Shown here piece after piece: positions 44,627 through 52,642 of a stretch of DNA of 64,000 nt (within the stretch, counting starts at the first letter, position 1; every line of letters starts with the position of its first letter). The notes under the pieces are model-generated. The model was not told where the DNA came from. It saw only the letters and a list, made by a program, of their open reading frames with translations, and made no database searches. This stretch comes from Methylotenera_A sp044228245. GTDB taxonomy: Bacteria; Pseudomonadota; Gammaproteobacteria; Burkholderiales; Methylophilaceae. The stretch spans positions 315,633-379,632 of the forward strand of contig JBGAVG010000002.1 in the NCBI GenBank assembly GCA_044228245.1, read 5' to 3'. The position numbers and the translations under genes were made by a program.

Positions 44627-45534
44627 ACTATTTCCTCTAATATTTGTTTGCGTGTGTTAAACACAGGTAGCCCTTTAATATTCGCATATCTTTGTTGAAA
44701 GTCTAGCCGATTACCATGCTCATCTCTTACCATAAAAAATTTTGCAGTGCTGTAGCCCTCTGCACATGATAATTTTTTAAAGCCTCCTAATTTGTCATTT
44801 CTAACAAAGTAGGCATTATTGCCTTGGCTGTTACAGCCAATAAATGAATACCCTTTTTCTTCAGCTAAATCACACAAAGATAACAAGGACACACCCCAAT
44901 AATTTCTAGGGTACTTTGCCCCCATAACAAAATCGGCCTGGTAGGGGATTGTCCATGGATTATCCGTTCCAAAATCTGCATTGTATTCACTTACTACAAT
45001 GATCGGCTTGACCACATCAATAGCCTTCCATACCCAGTAATCGTTACCATCAATATCTACACTTAAAATACCCAAATCTGGCTCAAAATTCATCTCGGCA
45101 ATTAAGTCGTTAATATTATCTTTGGTAATGAAAGCGCATTTAGAATAAAGTTGGAATAAAGTACTCATAGCATCACTATTAATAAAATCAATATTTTTCT
45201 GGCTACCATCAATTACCAAACCTTTCCAATTGTTATTCACTAACAAAAAGCGAGTGTTTGCTTCCCTGTAATTCTCCACACCAAATTCTACAAAAGTTTT
45301 ATTTGGAATATCTAGTTTGGAAATAAGGTATTGAATAATGCCATCATCCCCAAATTGCGAGAACACCTGAAACTCCACGTCCGCAAGTGATTTTATGTCA
45401 TCTCTTTGTAAATTTAGCCTGTTTTGTATTTGACCAAGATTAACTTTATGGCTTTTATAGCCATGCAAACTAATATCTAGGTGATAAATAGTAGCCGAAA
45501 CTCTTCTTAGAAACTGAATACCTTTTTTAAACAT
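44623..45534 (-). CDS. FkbM-like putative SAM-dependent methyltransferase, paralogue B
   Basis: 303 residues, the same length as paralogue A. VFSQFGDDGIIQYLISKLDI, FVEFGVENYREANTRFLL, GLVIDGSQKNIDFI and LGILSVDIDGNDYWVWKA mirror A, while the N-terminal 40 and C-terminal 40 residues differ more. The function is not established; methyltransferase is inferred from the FkbM-like motif pattern. Its stop overlaps the tylF-like start by four bases, and its start overlaps the upstream methyltransferase stop by one base, so all three are probably coupled. Confidence 0.65.
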   Translation of the reverse strand: MFKKGIQFLRRVSATIYHLDISLHGYKSHKVNLGQIQNRLNLQRDDIKSLADVEFQVFSQFGDDGIIQYLISKLDIPNKTFVEFGVENYREANTRFLLVNNNWKGLVIDGSQKNIDFINSDAMSTLFQLYSKCAFITKDNINDLIAEMNFEPDLGILSVDIDGNDYWVWKAIDVVKPIIVVSEYNADFGTDNPWTIPYQADFVMGAKYPRNYWGVSLLSLCDLAEEKGYSFIGCNSQGNNAYFVRNDKLGGFKKLSCAEGYSTAKFFMVRDEHGNRLDFQQRYANIKGLPVFNTRKQILEEIV

Positions 45535-46235
45535 TAATTATCCTCGTTAAAACAAACAAACCACTTTCCTAAAGAAACGCCTTCATGAACCCAGGTTGAA
45601 TCAAGCACTTTGACATTTTTATAGTGTTTTAGAAATTTATCCATCCACCACTCCACCGAATTGTTCCAATAAGTTTGTTCATTCTCTATCCAGCCATCAT
45701 TTCGGTTATAAAATTGTGTGGGAATCATATGAAAAGACGCTTTTTTCGTTTGCAAAGAAGCGTATTTAAGAAATTCATCAATGCCATCCTCAGTAAAATG
45801 CTCTAGTGAGCCAATAGAATAAGAGTAATCAAATTCGTTTTTCTCATAGTTTTGTTTTGTTGCATCCGCAATTTTTAGACGACTTGGATTAACACCCTTT
45901 TCTTTAGCTCTATTTATAAGTTTTTCAGAAATATCAAACCCATAAATCTCTAAATTTTGGTTGCCTGATAGAATTTTAATTACAGGTCCTGTTCCACAAG
46001 CAATATCAAGTACATTACCTTTTAGTGGCGCCATGATAAGATTGATTTCTTTCCAAACAGTATTTTTACCCCAGCTCTCAAGAGTATTAGCAAAAGTCTC
46101 ATCCCAGTACAAATCTAAACTTTGAGATGCAGGTTTGCCAGCAAAATATTTTATGCTGCTCCTTTTACTTGCAAGCTTTCTATATGCTGTTATGAATATT
46201 GGTGGCAAACACAATCTAACAATTTTCTTAATCAT
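45534..46235 (-). CDS. Class I SAM-dependent methyltransferase
   Basis: 233 residues. GNVLDIACGTGPVIKIL (motif I, about 74) and YGFDISEKLINRAKEKGV (motif II, about 97), ADATKQNYEKNEFDYSYS and GSLEHFTEDGIDEFLKYAS (motif III, about 143) define a UbiE/Methyltransf_11-type fold. The target is unknown; in this setting a sugar hydroxyl or terminal cap is likely. Fifteen bases after wzx and overlapping paralogue B by one base. Confidence 0.82.
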   Translation of the reverse strand: MIKKIVRLCLPPIFITAYRKLASKRSSIKYFAGKPASQSLDLYWDETFANTLESWGKNTVWKEINLIMAPLKGNVLDIACGTGPVIKILSGNQNLEIYGFDISEKLINRAKEKGVNPSRLKIADATKQNYEKNEFDYSYSIGSLEHFTEDGIDEFLKYASLQTKKASFHMIPTQFYNRNDGWIENEQTYWNNSVEWWMDKFLKHYKNVKVLDSTWVHEGVSLGKWFVCFNEDN

Positions 46236-46250
46236 TGTATTTTGATCTCC

Positions 46251-47675
46251 TTAAATTAATTGCAAAATAATATATCCAAAAGCAGATATAAAAATCATTA
46301 TCAATAGTTGGATAAATATCACTCTCTTATAAAAGTTAATCAACTCCCCTTTTAAACAATGTCTGTGAATATAGTAAGAAAATACAAAAACATATAGCAT
46401 ACTAAGCAACAACCATGCAGAAGCTCCGCCCTTTGCTCCATATTGCAAGGTTCCATAAATAATTAATGGAACTAGAGCTATAGAAGATGCAATACAAATA
46501 TTAATCCCAAACCTTGTCCACCCATAGGCTAAAGTTACTCCATATGGTATATACATGACACTGTGAAAGGCGGTTCCAATTGCCAATATTGAAACAAGTG
46601 GAGCAATGTAGAATGCGCTATTGGCATTTTGCAAATAAAGATTTAAAAGTGGCAAACTAAACCCGGCCAGAACACCTGCTGCCGGCAACACCATCCAACT
46701 GACCAATGAGGACGATTTCAGATAAATACTTGTTAGTGTCGCAGTATCTCCGCTTGTTGCAAGCTGGGTCATGCGCGGCAATGCGGCCCCAAACACCAGG
46801 CCTGCTGGTTTAGCCAGCATGCCTGCGATACTACCAGCTATTGTGTAGTAGCCAAAATCTTCCAGGCTGAGCATTTTACTTAATATCACTTTATCAAGCT
46901 GTGTTAATGCCAGGGTTGATAGTGTGGTTGCAGCCATGCCTGCCGCAAACCTTCTACATGCAATAAAACGCTCGTGATTGTAACGATTTGCTAGTTTTTG
47001 AAGGAACCCTAATTTGGCATATTGATTTAATTGTATATTTTCTAATTTTTCATCTTTAGGCAATGCATAATAAAGCGCATAGCCAGTAGCAATTAGGGTA
47101 ATAAGACTCATCGCCGCCTGAAGCATAAAGTAAGACTCAATTTGTGGATTGGTCATCAACAACCAAAGCAAGGCAATAGTCCGTAAGGTTTGGGTTGAAG
47201 CCGCGATGCCATTACTTAACACAATCCGCTGCATACCAACTAACCCGCTGTTGTAATAGCCTGTTAAAAACTGAAACGCAGATTGCACGCCCATCCATTG
47301 CAAACAACCACTTACCAAATCTATAGATAAACTACTTTTTGTAAACCAATACTTGGCTAAAAAGGGTGCACCAAACCATATGAACAAACCAGCACTAATC
47401 GCCGCCCCTAAACAAATAATTTCTAAGGTGGTAACTGTGTGACGCATCAAGCTATTGCCATTAGGCAACACAGAAAGCCTTGCAAGTTCTCGACCCAATG
47501 CCGGGGATAAACCTAAATCCAGCAGAGCCAAAATAGCTAAAATGGTGGCATACACGCCTACTAGTCCATAAGCCTGAGGGCCTAAGTAATGCAGTGTGAC
47601 AGGCAACATTGCAAACTGAAGCAGCACGCCATAACCGGTACCTAAAAAATTGGCAATTATGTTGTTTTTAAGCAT
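46251..47675 (-). CDS. Wzx-type flippase of system 2
   Basis: Polytopic membrane protein, 474 residues and about 12-14 hydrophobic segments of the polysaccharide-synthase/MATE-like superfamily. NIIANFLGTGYGVLLQFAML and LGPQAYGLVGVYATILAILA at the N-terminus are typical. QLDKVILSKMLSLEDFGYY is the usual mid-protein segment (about 260). It flips the bacillosamine-initiated, undecaprenyl-linked glycan. Its start overlaps the fcl stop by one base. Distinct in sequence from the flippase at 14233. Confidence 0.87.
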   Translation of the reverse strand: MLKNNIIANFLGTGYGVLLQFAMLPVTLHYLGPQAYGLVGVYATILAILALLDLGLSPALGRELARLSVLPNGNSLMRHTVTTLEIICLGAAISAGLFIWFGAPFLAKYWFTKSSLSIDLVSGCLQWMGVQSAFQFLTGYYNSGLVGMQRIVLSNGIAASTQTLRTIALLWLLMTNPQIESYFMLQAAMSLITLIATGYALYYALPKDEKLENIQLNQYAKLGFLQKLANRYNHERFIACRRFAAGMAATTLSTLALTQLDKVILSKMLSLEDFGYYTIAGSIAGMLAKPAGLVFGAALPRMTQLATSGDTATLTSIYLKSSSLVSWMVLPAAGVLAGFSLPLLNLYLQNANSAFYIAPLVSILAIGTAFHSVMYIPYGVTLAYGWTRFGINICIASSIALVPLIIYGTLQYGAKGGASAWLLLSMLYVFVFSYYIHRHCLKGELINFYKRVIFIQLLIMIFISAFGYIILQLI

Positions 47676-48655
47676 TAATTGATGCTAAGAAAATGAGCTT
47701 GAAAATGAGAATAACTGTTGATTAAACCTGTCTTTAGATCAACCTTTGGATGCCAGCCCAGCTGATTTAACCTGCCGGAATCTATCCATTTTCTAAATGT
47801 GCCATCTGGTTTAGAATTATCAAATATAATCTCTCCGCCAAAACCAACAACTTCTTTAACTAAATTGGCTAATTCAGCTATTGTTAAATCACTATTACTG
47901 CCTAAATTTAACAAGGGTGGCAACCCATCATTTCTATCCGATGCCAACAAAGGTTTAAAAATATCATCCGCGAGATTAATCACAAACACGCAAGCCTCAG
48001 CCATGTCGTCGCTGTATAAGAATTCACGTTTAGGTGTTCCAGTGCCCCAAACGGTTACAGTTGGTTGATTATTAATTTTTGCCTCATGAAATTTGCGAAT
48101 TAATGCTGGAATCACATGACTATTTTGCAAGTCATAGTTATCGCCTGGCCCAAATAAATTAGTCGGCATTACAGCCAAATATTGTGTGCCATATTGGCGG
48201 TTGTAACTCCAGCACATTTCTATACCTGCGATTTTTGCCAGCGCATAGGGCCGATTAGTCGGCTCGAGTTCAGATGTAAGCAAACATTCTTCTTTTATCG
48301 GCTGCGGGCAATCCCGCGGATAGATACAACTAGAACCTAAAAAAAGTAACCGTTTAACACCTGCCAAATAGGATTGGTGAATCACATTGGTTTGAATCGC
48401 TAGGTTTTCATATATAAATTCTGCAGGATAAGTGTTATTAGCATAAATTCCACCTACCTTGGCAGCGGCTAAAAACACATATTCCGGCTTTTCTGCCTGA
48501 AAAAAATCTCTTACCGCTTGCTGATTTGTGAGATCAAGCTCTGCGTGGGTGCGGATGGCTATATTCGTATAACCTTGCTTCGCAAGTTGGCGCATCAAGG
48601 CTGAGCCAACTAGCCCACGGTGGCCTGCTACATAGATTTTTGCGTTAAGGTTCAT
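47675..48655 (-). CDS. fcl: GDP-L-fucose synthase
   Basis: Converts GDP-4-keto-6-deoxymannose (made by Gmd) into GDP-L-fucose. 326 residues from ATG 48655: YVAGHRGLVGSALMRQL (residue 8), FLGSSCIYPRDCPQPI (catalytic Ser, about 106), NRPYALAKIAG (Tyr-X3-Lys, about 137) and PTNLFGPGDNYD. The open frame runs 37 codons further to 48766, overlapping hepT with no family similarity, so that part is excluded. Separated from gmd by a toxin-antitoxin pair, unlike the usual gmd-fcl adjacency. Confidence 0.95.
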   Translation of the reverse strand: MNLNAKIYVAGHRGLVGSALMRQLAKQGYTNIAIRTHAELDLTNQQAVRDFFQAEKPEYVFLAAAKVGGIYANNTYPAEFIYENLAIQTNVIHQSYLAGVKRLLFLGSSCIYPRDCPQPIKEECLLTSELEPTNRPYALAKIAGIEMCWSYNRQYGTQYLAVMPTNLFGPGDNYDLQNSHVIPALIRKFHEAKINNQPTVTVWGTGTPKREFLYSDDMAEACVFVINLADDIFKPLLASDRNDGLPPLLNLGSNSDLTIAELANLVKEVVGFGGEIIFDNSKPDGTFRKWIDSGRLNQLGWHPKVDLKTGLINSYSHFQAHFLSIN

Positions 48656-48674
48656 AGTAATTCGTTTTAGTGAT

Positions 48675-49094
48675 TCAAGGTGCAGTCGGTAATGGCTTGC
48701 GCAGAAATTCGCCAATAAATAGGTGACGATTGCTTGTGATAAGTTCATAAACAAAATTAATGTCAATGTTCATGTAGTCATGCACAATACGGTTACGCAA
48801 ACCAATCGCCGCGTTCCATTGTGTTAATTCTTGCGGTGTTATATTGCCGCGCCGCTCAAGGCTGGCAAAAGCATCATAGGCCGATACTGGCACAGGTTCT
48901 TCTATAGACTTAAGTAGATGTTTTGATTTACCAATCGCATTTTCAATAAGCACTTGCAATGCATGCAATACACCACTTTGTTCAAGACGTGAAAGAGGCA
49001 CACCCGATACGATGCGTTGCTTGGCTTCATCAAGTAAGGCCAATTGCTCCTGGGCAATACGTTCACTTTCTGCTTGGTAAAGATCAAGCCGCAT
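48675..49094 (-). CDS. hepT: HepT-like toxin (HEPN domain)
   Basis: 139-residue HEPN-domain RNase toxin of the type VII HepT/MntA system. The active-site motif RNRIVHDY (Arg-X4-His-X-Tyr, about 107) is intact; in MntA/HepT pairs the tyrosine is AMPylated by the antitoxin. LEQSGVLHALQVLIENAIGK (about 38) is the usual helix. ATG 49094 is chosen because it overlaps the mntA end by 11 bases; the open frame reaches 49199 inside mntA. Transcribed after mntA, the standard order. Confidence 0.87.
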   Translation of the reverse strand: MRLDLYQAESERIAQEQLALLDEAKQRIVSGVPLSRLEQSGVLHALQVLIENAIGKSKHLLKSIEEPVPVSAYDAFASLERRGNITPQELTQWNAAIGLRNRIVHDYMNIDINFVYELITSNRHLFIGEFLRKPLPTAP

Positions 49095-49482
49095 GTTGCT
49101 CTCTCCAGTAATAATCTTCCATCTCTCCCCATGTTTGGGTAAGAAAGTGGCTCCAAGCCAAGGTGTTGTGCCCTTTAAGCAGCACGCCTTCTTCAGCAAT
49201 CACCGCTCGCATGGCTAAACGCGCTGTCGTCATGTCGATTAAATCAATCTGTTCTTGATGCGTAGCAATGGCATCCGCAATTTTCTGCTTTAGTGCTGCT
49301 GAAAACTCCAGGCACATCAATCCATTGATCTCTTTTTTCCAGCGGATGGCAATATCCCAATCGCTGTGCTGGGTTGCCGTATCTGTGGCTCGGCTACCAA
49401 CCAATATTGCTAGCTCAAGGTTTGAATCTGCCTGTAGCAGATGTTTCAATGCTTCAATTTTTGAAATATCAGTTTGGCTCAT
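49084..49482 (-). CDS. mntA: MntA-like antitoxin (minimal nucleotidyltransferase)
   Basis: 132-residue minimal nucleotidyltransferase that neutralises HepT by AMPylating it. VGSRATDTATQHSDWDIAI holds the GSX10DXD catalytic motif (about 28-43), and EQIDLIDMTTARLAMRA follows (about 74), including a third acidic residue. Overlaps hepT by 11 bases. The pair lies between gmd and fcl, inside a biosynthetic operon, and may stabilise that region. Confidence 0.88.
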   Translation of the reverse strand: MSQTDISKIEALKHLLQADSNLELAILVGSRATDTATQHSDWDIAIRWKKEINGLMCLEFSAALKQKIADAIATHQEQIDLIDMTTARLAMRAVIAEEGVLLKGHNTLAWSHFLTQTWGEMEDYYWREQHAA

Positions 49483-49514
49483 AGATGCTCCAAAAAATTA
49501 TTTAGGCAGGACAA

Positions 49515-49625
49515 CTAACGTCCGTGATACACATTTGAGTTGCTTTGCATTTTCAGTTGACTACAGTCTTTTGCATCCCACACCGAACGGACTTTCTTGG
49601 TTTCAAATAGCTTAATTGTGCTCAT
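49515..49625 (-). pseudogene. Remnant of a BRO-N/antirepressor-like gene
   Basis: A 36-codon frame, MSTIKLFETKKVRSVWDA followed by KDCSQLKMQSNSN. The first 18 residues fit the start of BRO-N-domain proteins (KLFETKKVRSVWDAEK type), and CSQLKMQS fits a later segment of the same family (CNQLKMQS type). The middle (about 60 residues) appears deleted, and the frame stops at YHGR. A non-functional scar is the simplest reading. It lies just upstream of mntA. Confidence 0.5.
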
Positions 49626-49688
49626 GAATACTCAATCCTTACCAAACAAGTTCTGAATTTAAAACGCTGGACAAGGGTGAGTCGGCAG

Positions 49689-49713
49689 AAGTGGTCACAA
49701 ACTGTGACCACTT
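49689..49713. repeat. 11-bp perfect inverted repeat
   Basis: AAGTGGTCACA and TGTGACCACTT flank a three-base loop, 28 bases past the gmd stop. No T run follows on the minus strand. It could be a factor-dependent terminator, an operator or part of the degraded BRO-like element beside it. Confidence 0.6.
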
Positions 49714-49740
49714 CAAAATATGGAACTCTTTGTAAATGAA

Positions 49741-50823
49741 TCATTCGTGATAATCCATCGCTTGGTAGCCATGTTTCTTAACCAGTTCATCACGCCGTGC
49801 TGACTTGTAATCTTCACGTACCATTTCTGCCACCAGTTCATCGAACGTAATTTTGGGCGACCAGCCAAGCTTTTGTTTAGCTTTGGTTGGGTCACCCAAT
49901 AAAGTTTCTACTTCGGTAGGCCTGAAATAACGTGGATCTACCTGAACAATGCATTTACCTTGCCAGTAGCCTTTTTCTTCAACGCCTGCGCCTTGCCATG
50001 TAATCTGCATATTCAGCTCTTTAGCAGCCGCATTCACAAAATCGCGCACACTATATTGCACGCCAGTTGCAATCACAAAATCTTCAGGCTTCTCTTGTTG
50101 CAGCATCAACCATTGCATCTCCACATAATCTTTGGCATGCCCCCAGTCACGCAAGGCATCCAGGTTGCCCAAATATAAGCAGTCTTGTAAATCCAGGTTA
50201 ATACGGGCAAGCGCACGAGTGATTTTACGTGTGACAAAAGTTTCGCCGCGAACTGGGCTTTCGTGATTAAACAAAATGCCGTTACAGGCATAAATGCCAT
50301 ATGCTTCACGGTAATTCACTGTAATCCAATAGGCATAAAGCTTGGCCACCGCATAAGGGCTGCGTGGATAAAACGGCGTAGTTTCTTTTTGCGGAATCTC
50401 TTGCACTAAACCATAAAGCTCTGAAGTCGAGGCCTGGTAGAACTTGGTTTTTTTCTCTAGCCCTAGCATCCTAATGGCCTCAAGAATACGAAGTGCACCG
50501 ATACCATCAGCATTTGCTGTATATTCCGGCATCTCAAAACTCACCGCCACATGGCTCATAGCGGCCAGGTTGTATATTTCATCTGGCTGCGTTTGCTGGA
50601 TAATGCGAATCAAATTGGTCGAATCCGTTAGATCACCATAGTGCAAAACAAAATTTTTGTTATCTACATGCGGGTCTTGATAAAGATGATCAATACGATC
50701 GGTATTAAACAATGATGCGCGGCGTTTAACACCATACACTACATAACCTTTGCCCAATAAAAATTCGGCTAAATAGGCGCCATCCTGCCCGGTAACACCT
50801 GTAATTAACGCAACTTTTTTCAC
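49741..50823 (-). CDS. gmd: GDP-mannose 4,6-dehydratase
   Basis: First committed step to GDP-L-fucose. 360 residues: ALITGVTGQDGAYLAEFLLG (residue 4), HYGDLTDSTNL (about 62), STSELYGLVQEIP (about 132), RSPYAVAKLYAYW (Tyr-X3-Lys, about 154), NGILFNHESPVRGETFVTRK (about 183). The GTG start overlaps the manC stop by four bases, so expression is coupled to manC. Product feeds fcl three genes downstream. Confidence 0.96.
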   Translation of the reverse strand: MKKVALITGVTGQDGAYLAEFLLGKGYVVYGVKRRASLFNTDRIDHLYQDPHVDNKNFVLHYGDLTDSTNLIRIIQQTQPDEIYNLAAMSHVAVSFEMPEYTANADGIGALRILEAIRMLGLEKKTKFYQASTSELYGLVQEIPQKETTPFYPRSPYAVAKLYAYWITVNYREAYGIYACNGILFNHESPVRGETFVTRKITRALARINLDLQDCLYLGNLDALRDWGHAKDYVEMQWLMLQQEKPEDFVIATGVQYSVRDFVNAAAKELNMQITWQGAGVEEKGYWQGKCIVQVDPRYFRPTEVETLLGDPTKAKQKLGWSPKITFDELVAEMVREDYKSARRDELVKKHGYQAMDYHE

Positions 50824-52226
50824 TTTGTAGTTAACCTTCCATAAGTATCATCAAACCGGATAATATCGTCTTCGCCCACATAGTCACCGCACTGTACTTC
50901 GATAATTGCAAGCGGTGCATCGCTTTGATTGGCTAGGCGATGGCGATGTGTTTTAGGGATGTAGGCCGATTGGTTCTCTTGTAACTTGTATTCAATTTCA
51001 TTATTGGTAATTGTGGCTTCACCAGAAACCACCACCCAATGCTCAGAACGGTGTTTGTGCATTTGCAGGGACAGTTTTGCGCCCGGGTTCACCACAATAC
51101 GCTTGATTTTGAAATTGGCACTTTCTTCTAGAACGGTATAGCTACCCCATGGCCGATATACTGTTTGGTGGATTTCAGTGAGTTCGGGCTTGTAGGCTTT
51201 TACGCGCGCCACCAAGGTTTTAATTTCTTCGGTGCGGCTTCTGTCACAAATCAAAGTGGCATCAGGGGTTTGAATCACCACCACATTATCCAGGCCAGCA
51301 GTAGCTAGCAGGCTTGACTGACTCCACAGCAGGCTATTGGTAGTGTCTTGCGTAAACACATCGCCTTTTGTCACATTATTGTCAGCATCTTTTTCGTGTC
51401 GCTGATAAATCGAATCCCAGCTCCCCAAATCGCTCCAAGCCATATCTACTGGCACTACAGCCACTTTATCCGCTTTTTCGGCCAGGCCATAATCCATTGA
51501 TAAATTAGGGAAGCTGGCATAAGTTTCGGCAAAATTATCTGCCGTCATGCTGGCTATTTGCTGAGCCATTTCAGGCTGATATTGCTGCAGCATGCGCATA
51601 AAAGCACTGGCTTTGAATACAAACATGCCGCTGTTCCATAAATAACCATCGCTCACAAACTGTGCAGCCTTTTCACTATTAGGTTTTTCTACAAATTGTG
51701 CCACCTGATGCACTGGCAATGCACCGCTGTAAGATAATTTTTGACTAGGTTTAATATATCCATAGCCAGTCGCAGGTTCGTGCGGCTTAATGCCTAACAG
51801 TACTAGGTAATCATCTTGCGCTGCTATTTCTGCGGTCTGCCATGCATCTAAGAATGCCTGCTGATTATCAATGGCATGATCCGATGCAAACACACCTATA
51901 ATGGCGTCAGCGTCCTGCTGATGTATTTGATTGACCGCCCATGCAATCGCAGGCAGGGTGTTTCGCGCGCAAGGCTCCGCTAATACGTTGGGAATGGCGT
52001 CTGGCGCCACTTCAGCCAGTTGACCTTTAACTTCAAACTTGTGGTCTTCATGCGTAACGGTAAATAGATTGGCTGCGTCAACGTGTTTCAATAAACGAGC
52101 CGTTGTTTGCTGCAGCAAGGTTTGTTCGCCGTTGAGTGCAAGCAGCTGCTTGGGCCTGAGTGTGCGTGAAAGTGGCCACAAGCGCGTACCGGAGCCACCA
52201 CAGAGGATAATTGCATAGCAATTCAT
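50820..52226 (-). CDS. manC: Mannose-1-phosphate guanylyltransferase/mannose-6-phosphate isomerase
   Basis: Bifunctional ManC/AlgA-type enzyme supplying GDP-mannose. 468 residues. N-terminal pyrophosphorylase: IILCGGSGTRLWPLSRTLRP with KQLL (residue 6) and GYGYIKPSQK (about 155). The C-terminal cupin isomerase has WGSYTVLEESANFKIKRI (about 362) and LSLQMHKHRSEHWVVVSG with metal-binding His (about 388). Starts four bases into the end of the marR gene. A phosphomannomutase gene is not in the window. Confidence 0.96.
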   Translation of the reverse strand: MNCYAIILCGGSGTRLWPLSRTLRPKQLLALNGEQTLLQQTTARLLKHVDAANLFTVTHEDHKFEVKGQLAEVAPDAIPNVLAEPCARNTLPAIAWAVNQIHQQDADAIIGVFASDHAIDNQQAFLDAWQTAEIAAQDDYLVLLGIKPHEPATGYGYIKPSQKLSYSGALPVHQVAQFVEKPNSEKAAQFVSDGYLWNSGMFVFKASAFMRMLQQYQPEMAQQIASMTADNFAETYASFPNLSMDYGLAEKADKVAVVPVDMAWSDLGSWDSIYQRHEKDADNNVTKGDVFTQDTTNSLLWSQSSLLATAGLDNVVVIQTPDATLICDRSRTEEIKTLVARVKAYKPELTEIHQTVYRPWGSYTVLEESANFKIKRIVVNPGAKLSLQMHKHRSEHWVVVSGEATITNNEIEYKLQENQSAYIPKTHRHRLANQSDAPLAIIEVQCGDYVGEDDIIRFDDTYGRLTTK

Positions 52227-52570
52227 AGCTGACTGACCTCACCTTTTGTTAACTGAGTTGCTTCCCGGCGCAGTTCCTTGATTTCCGCTTCCAGGTTGGC
52301 GTATTCCTGCATTTTTATTTTTAAGAAGCGTGCCGTAATTACTGATTTTTCCTCAATGCCGCTGGGTGTCAGCAAATACATGTATGCGAGTTTATTGTGA
52401 CTGTTTCGGAAATTGGTAGCTTTCAGCAAGCCTTTTTCGATTAACGCTTTCAGGCAGAAATTAACGCGTCCCAGGCTAATGTCCAGCTCACGCGCCAGAT
52501 CGCGCTGACTGATTTCAGGATTGGCCTCAAGTATCTTAAGTATTTTGTAACGGTATTCGTCTGTTAACAT
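52223..52570 (-). CDS. MarR-family EPS-associated transcriptional regulator
   Basis: 115 residues. A winged helix-turn-helix occupies about 5-70: YRYKILKILEANPEISQRDL then LDISLGRVNFCLKALIEKGL and a wing. A C-terminal helix (RFLKIKMQEYANLEAEIKEL) probably dimerises. It matches the MarR_EPS family (TIGR04176), which is restricted to EPS and O-antigen loci. First gene of the 22-kb system 2 run, overlapping manC by four bases. An inverted repeat sits 17 bases upstream and is a plausible autoregulatory operator. Confidence 0.87.
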   Translation of the reverse strand: MLTDEYRYKILKILEANPEISQRDLARELDISLGRVNFCLKALIEKGLLKATNFRNSHNKLAYMYLLTPSGIEEKSVITARFLKIKMQEYANLEAEIKELRREATQLTKGEVSQL

Positions 52571-52586
52571 GCGCTATTTGATAGTC

Positions 52587-52603
52587 CGTTCAATGACTGA
52601 ACG
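52587..52603. promoter_or_regulatory. Candidate operator in front of the MarR-type regulator
   Basis: CGTTCA and TGAACG form a perfect 6-bp inverted repeat with a five-base spacer, 17-33 bases before the marR start codon. Size and position fit a winged-helix dimer site controlling the system 2 operon. Confidence 0.45.
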
Positions 52604-52642
52604 CAGTTTATCAACATTCACCAACAATGTGCAAGCAATAAT

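Noticed and set aside
36000..47700. Insertion sequence or transposase in the AT-rich core
   Set aside because: All frames are accounted for by glycan genes; no transposase motifs or terminal repeats were found.
48656..48766. 37-codon N-terminal extension of fcl
   Set aside because: It overlaps hepT and lies before the normal GDP-fucose synthase start.
49628..49735. Plus-strand frame through the inverted repeat reading VVTNCDHFK
   Set aside because: It has no start codon, ends within 36 codons and may only reflect the palindrome; not enough to call a gene piece.
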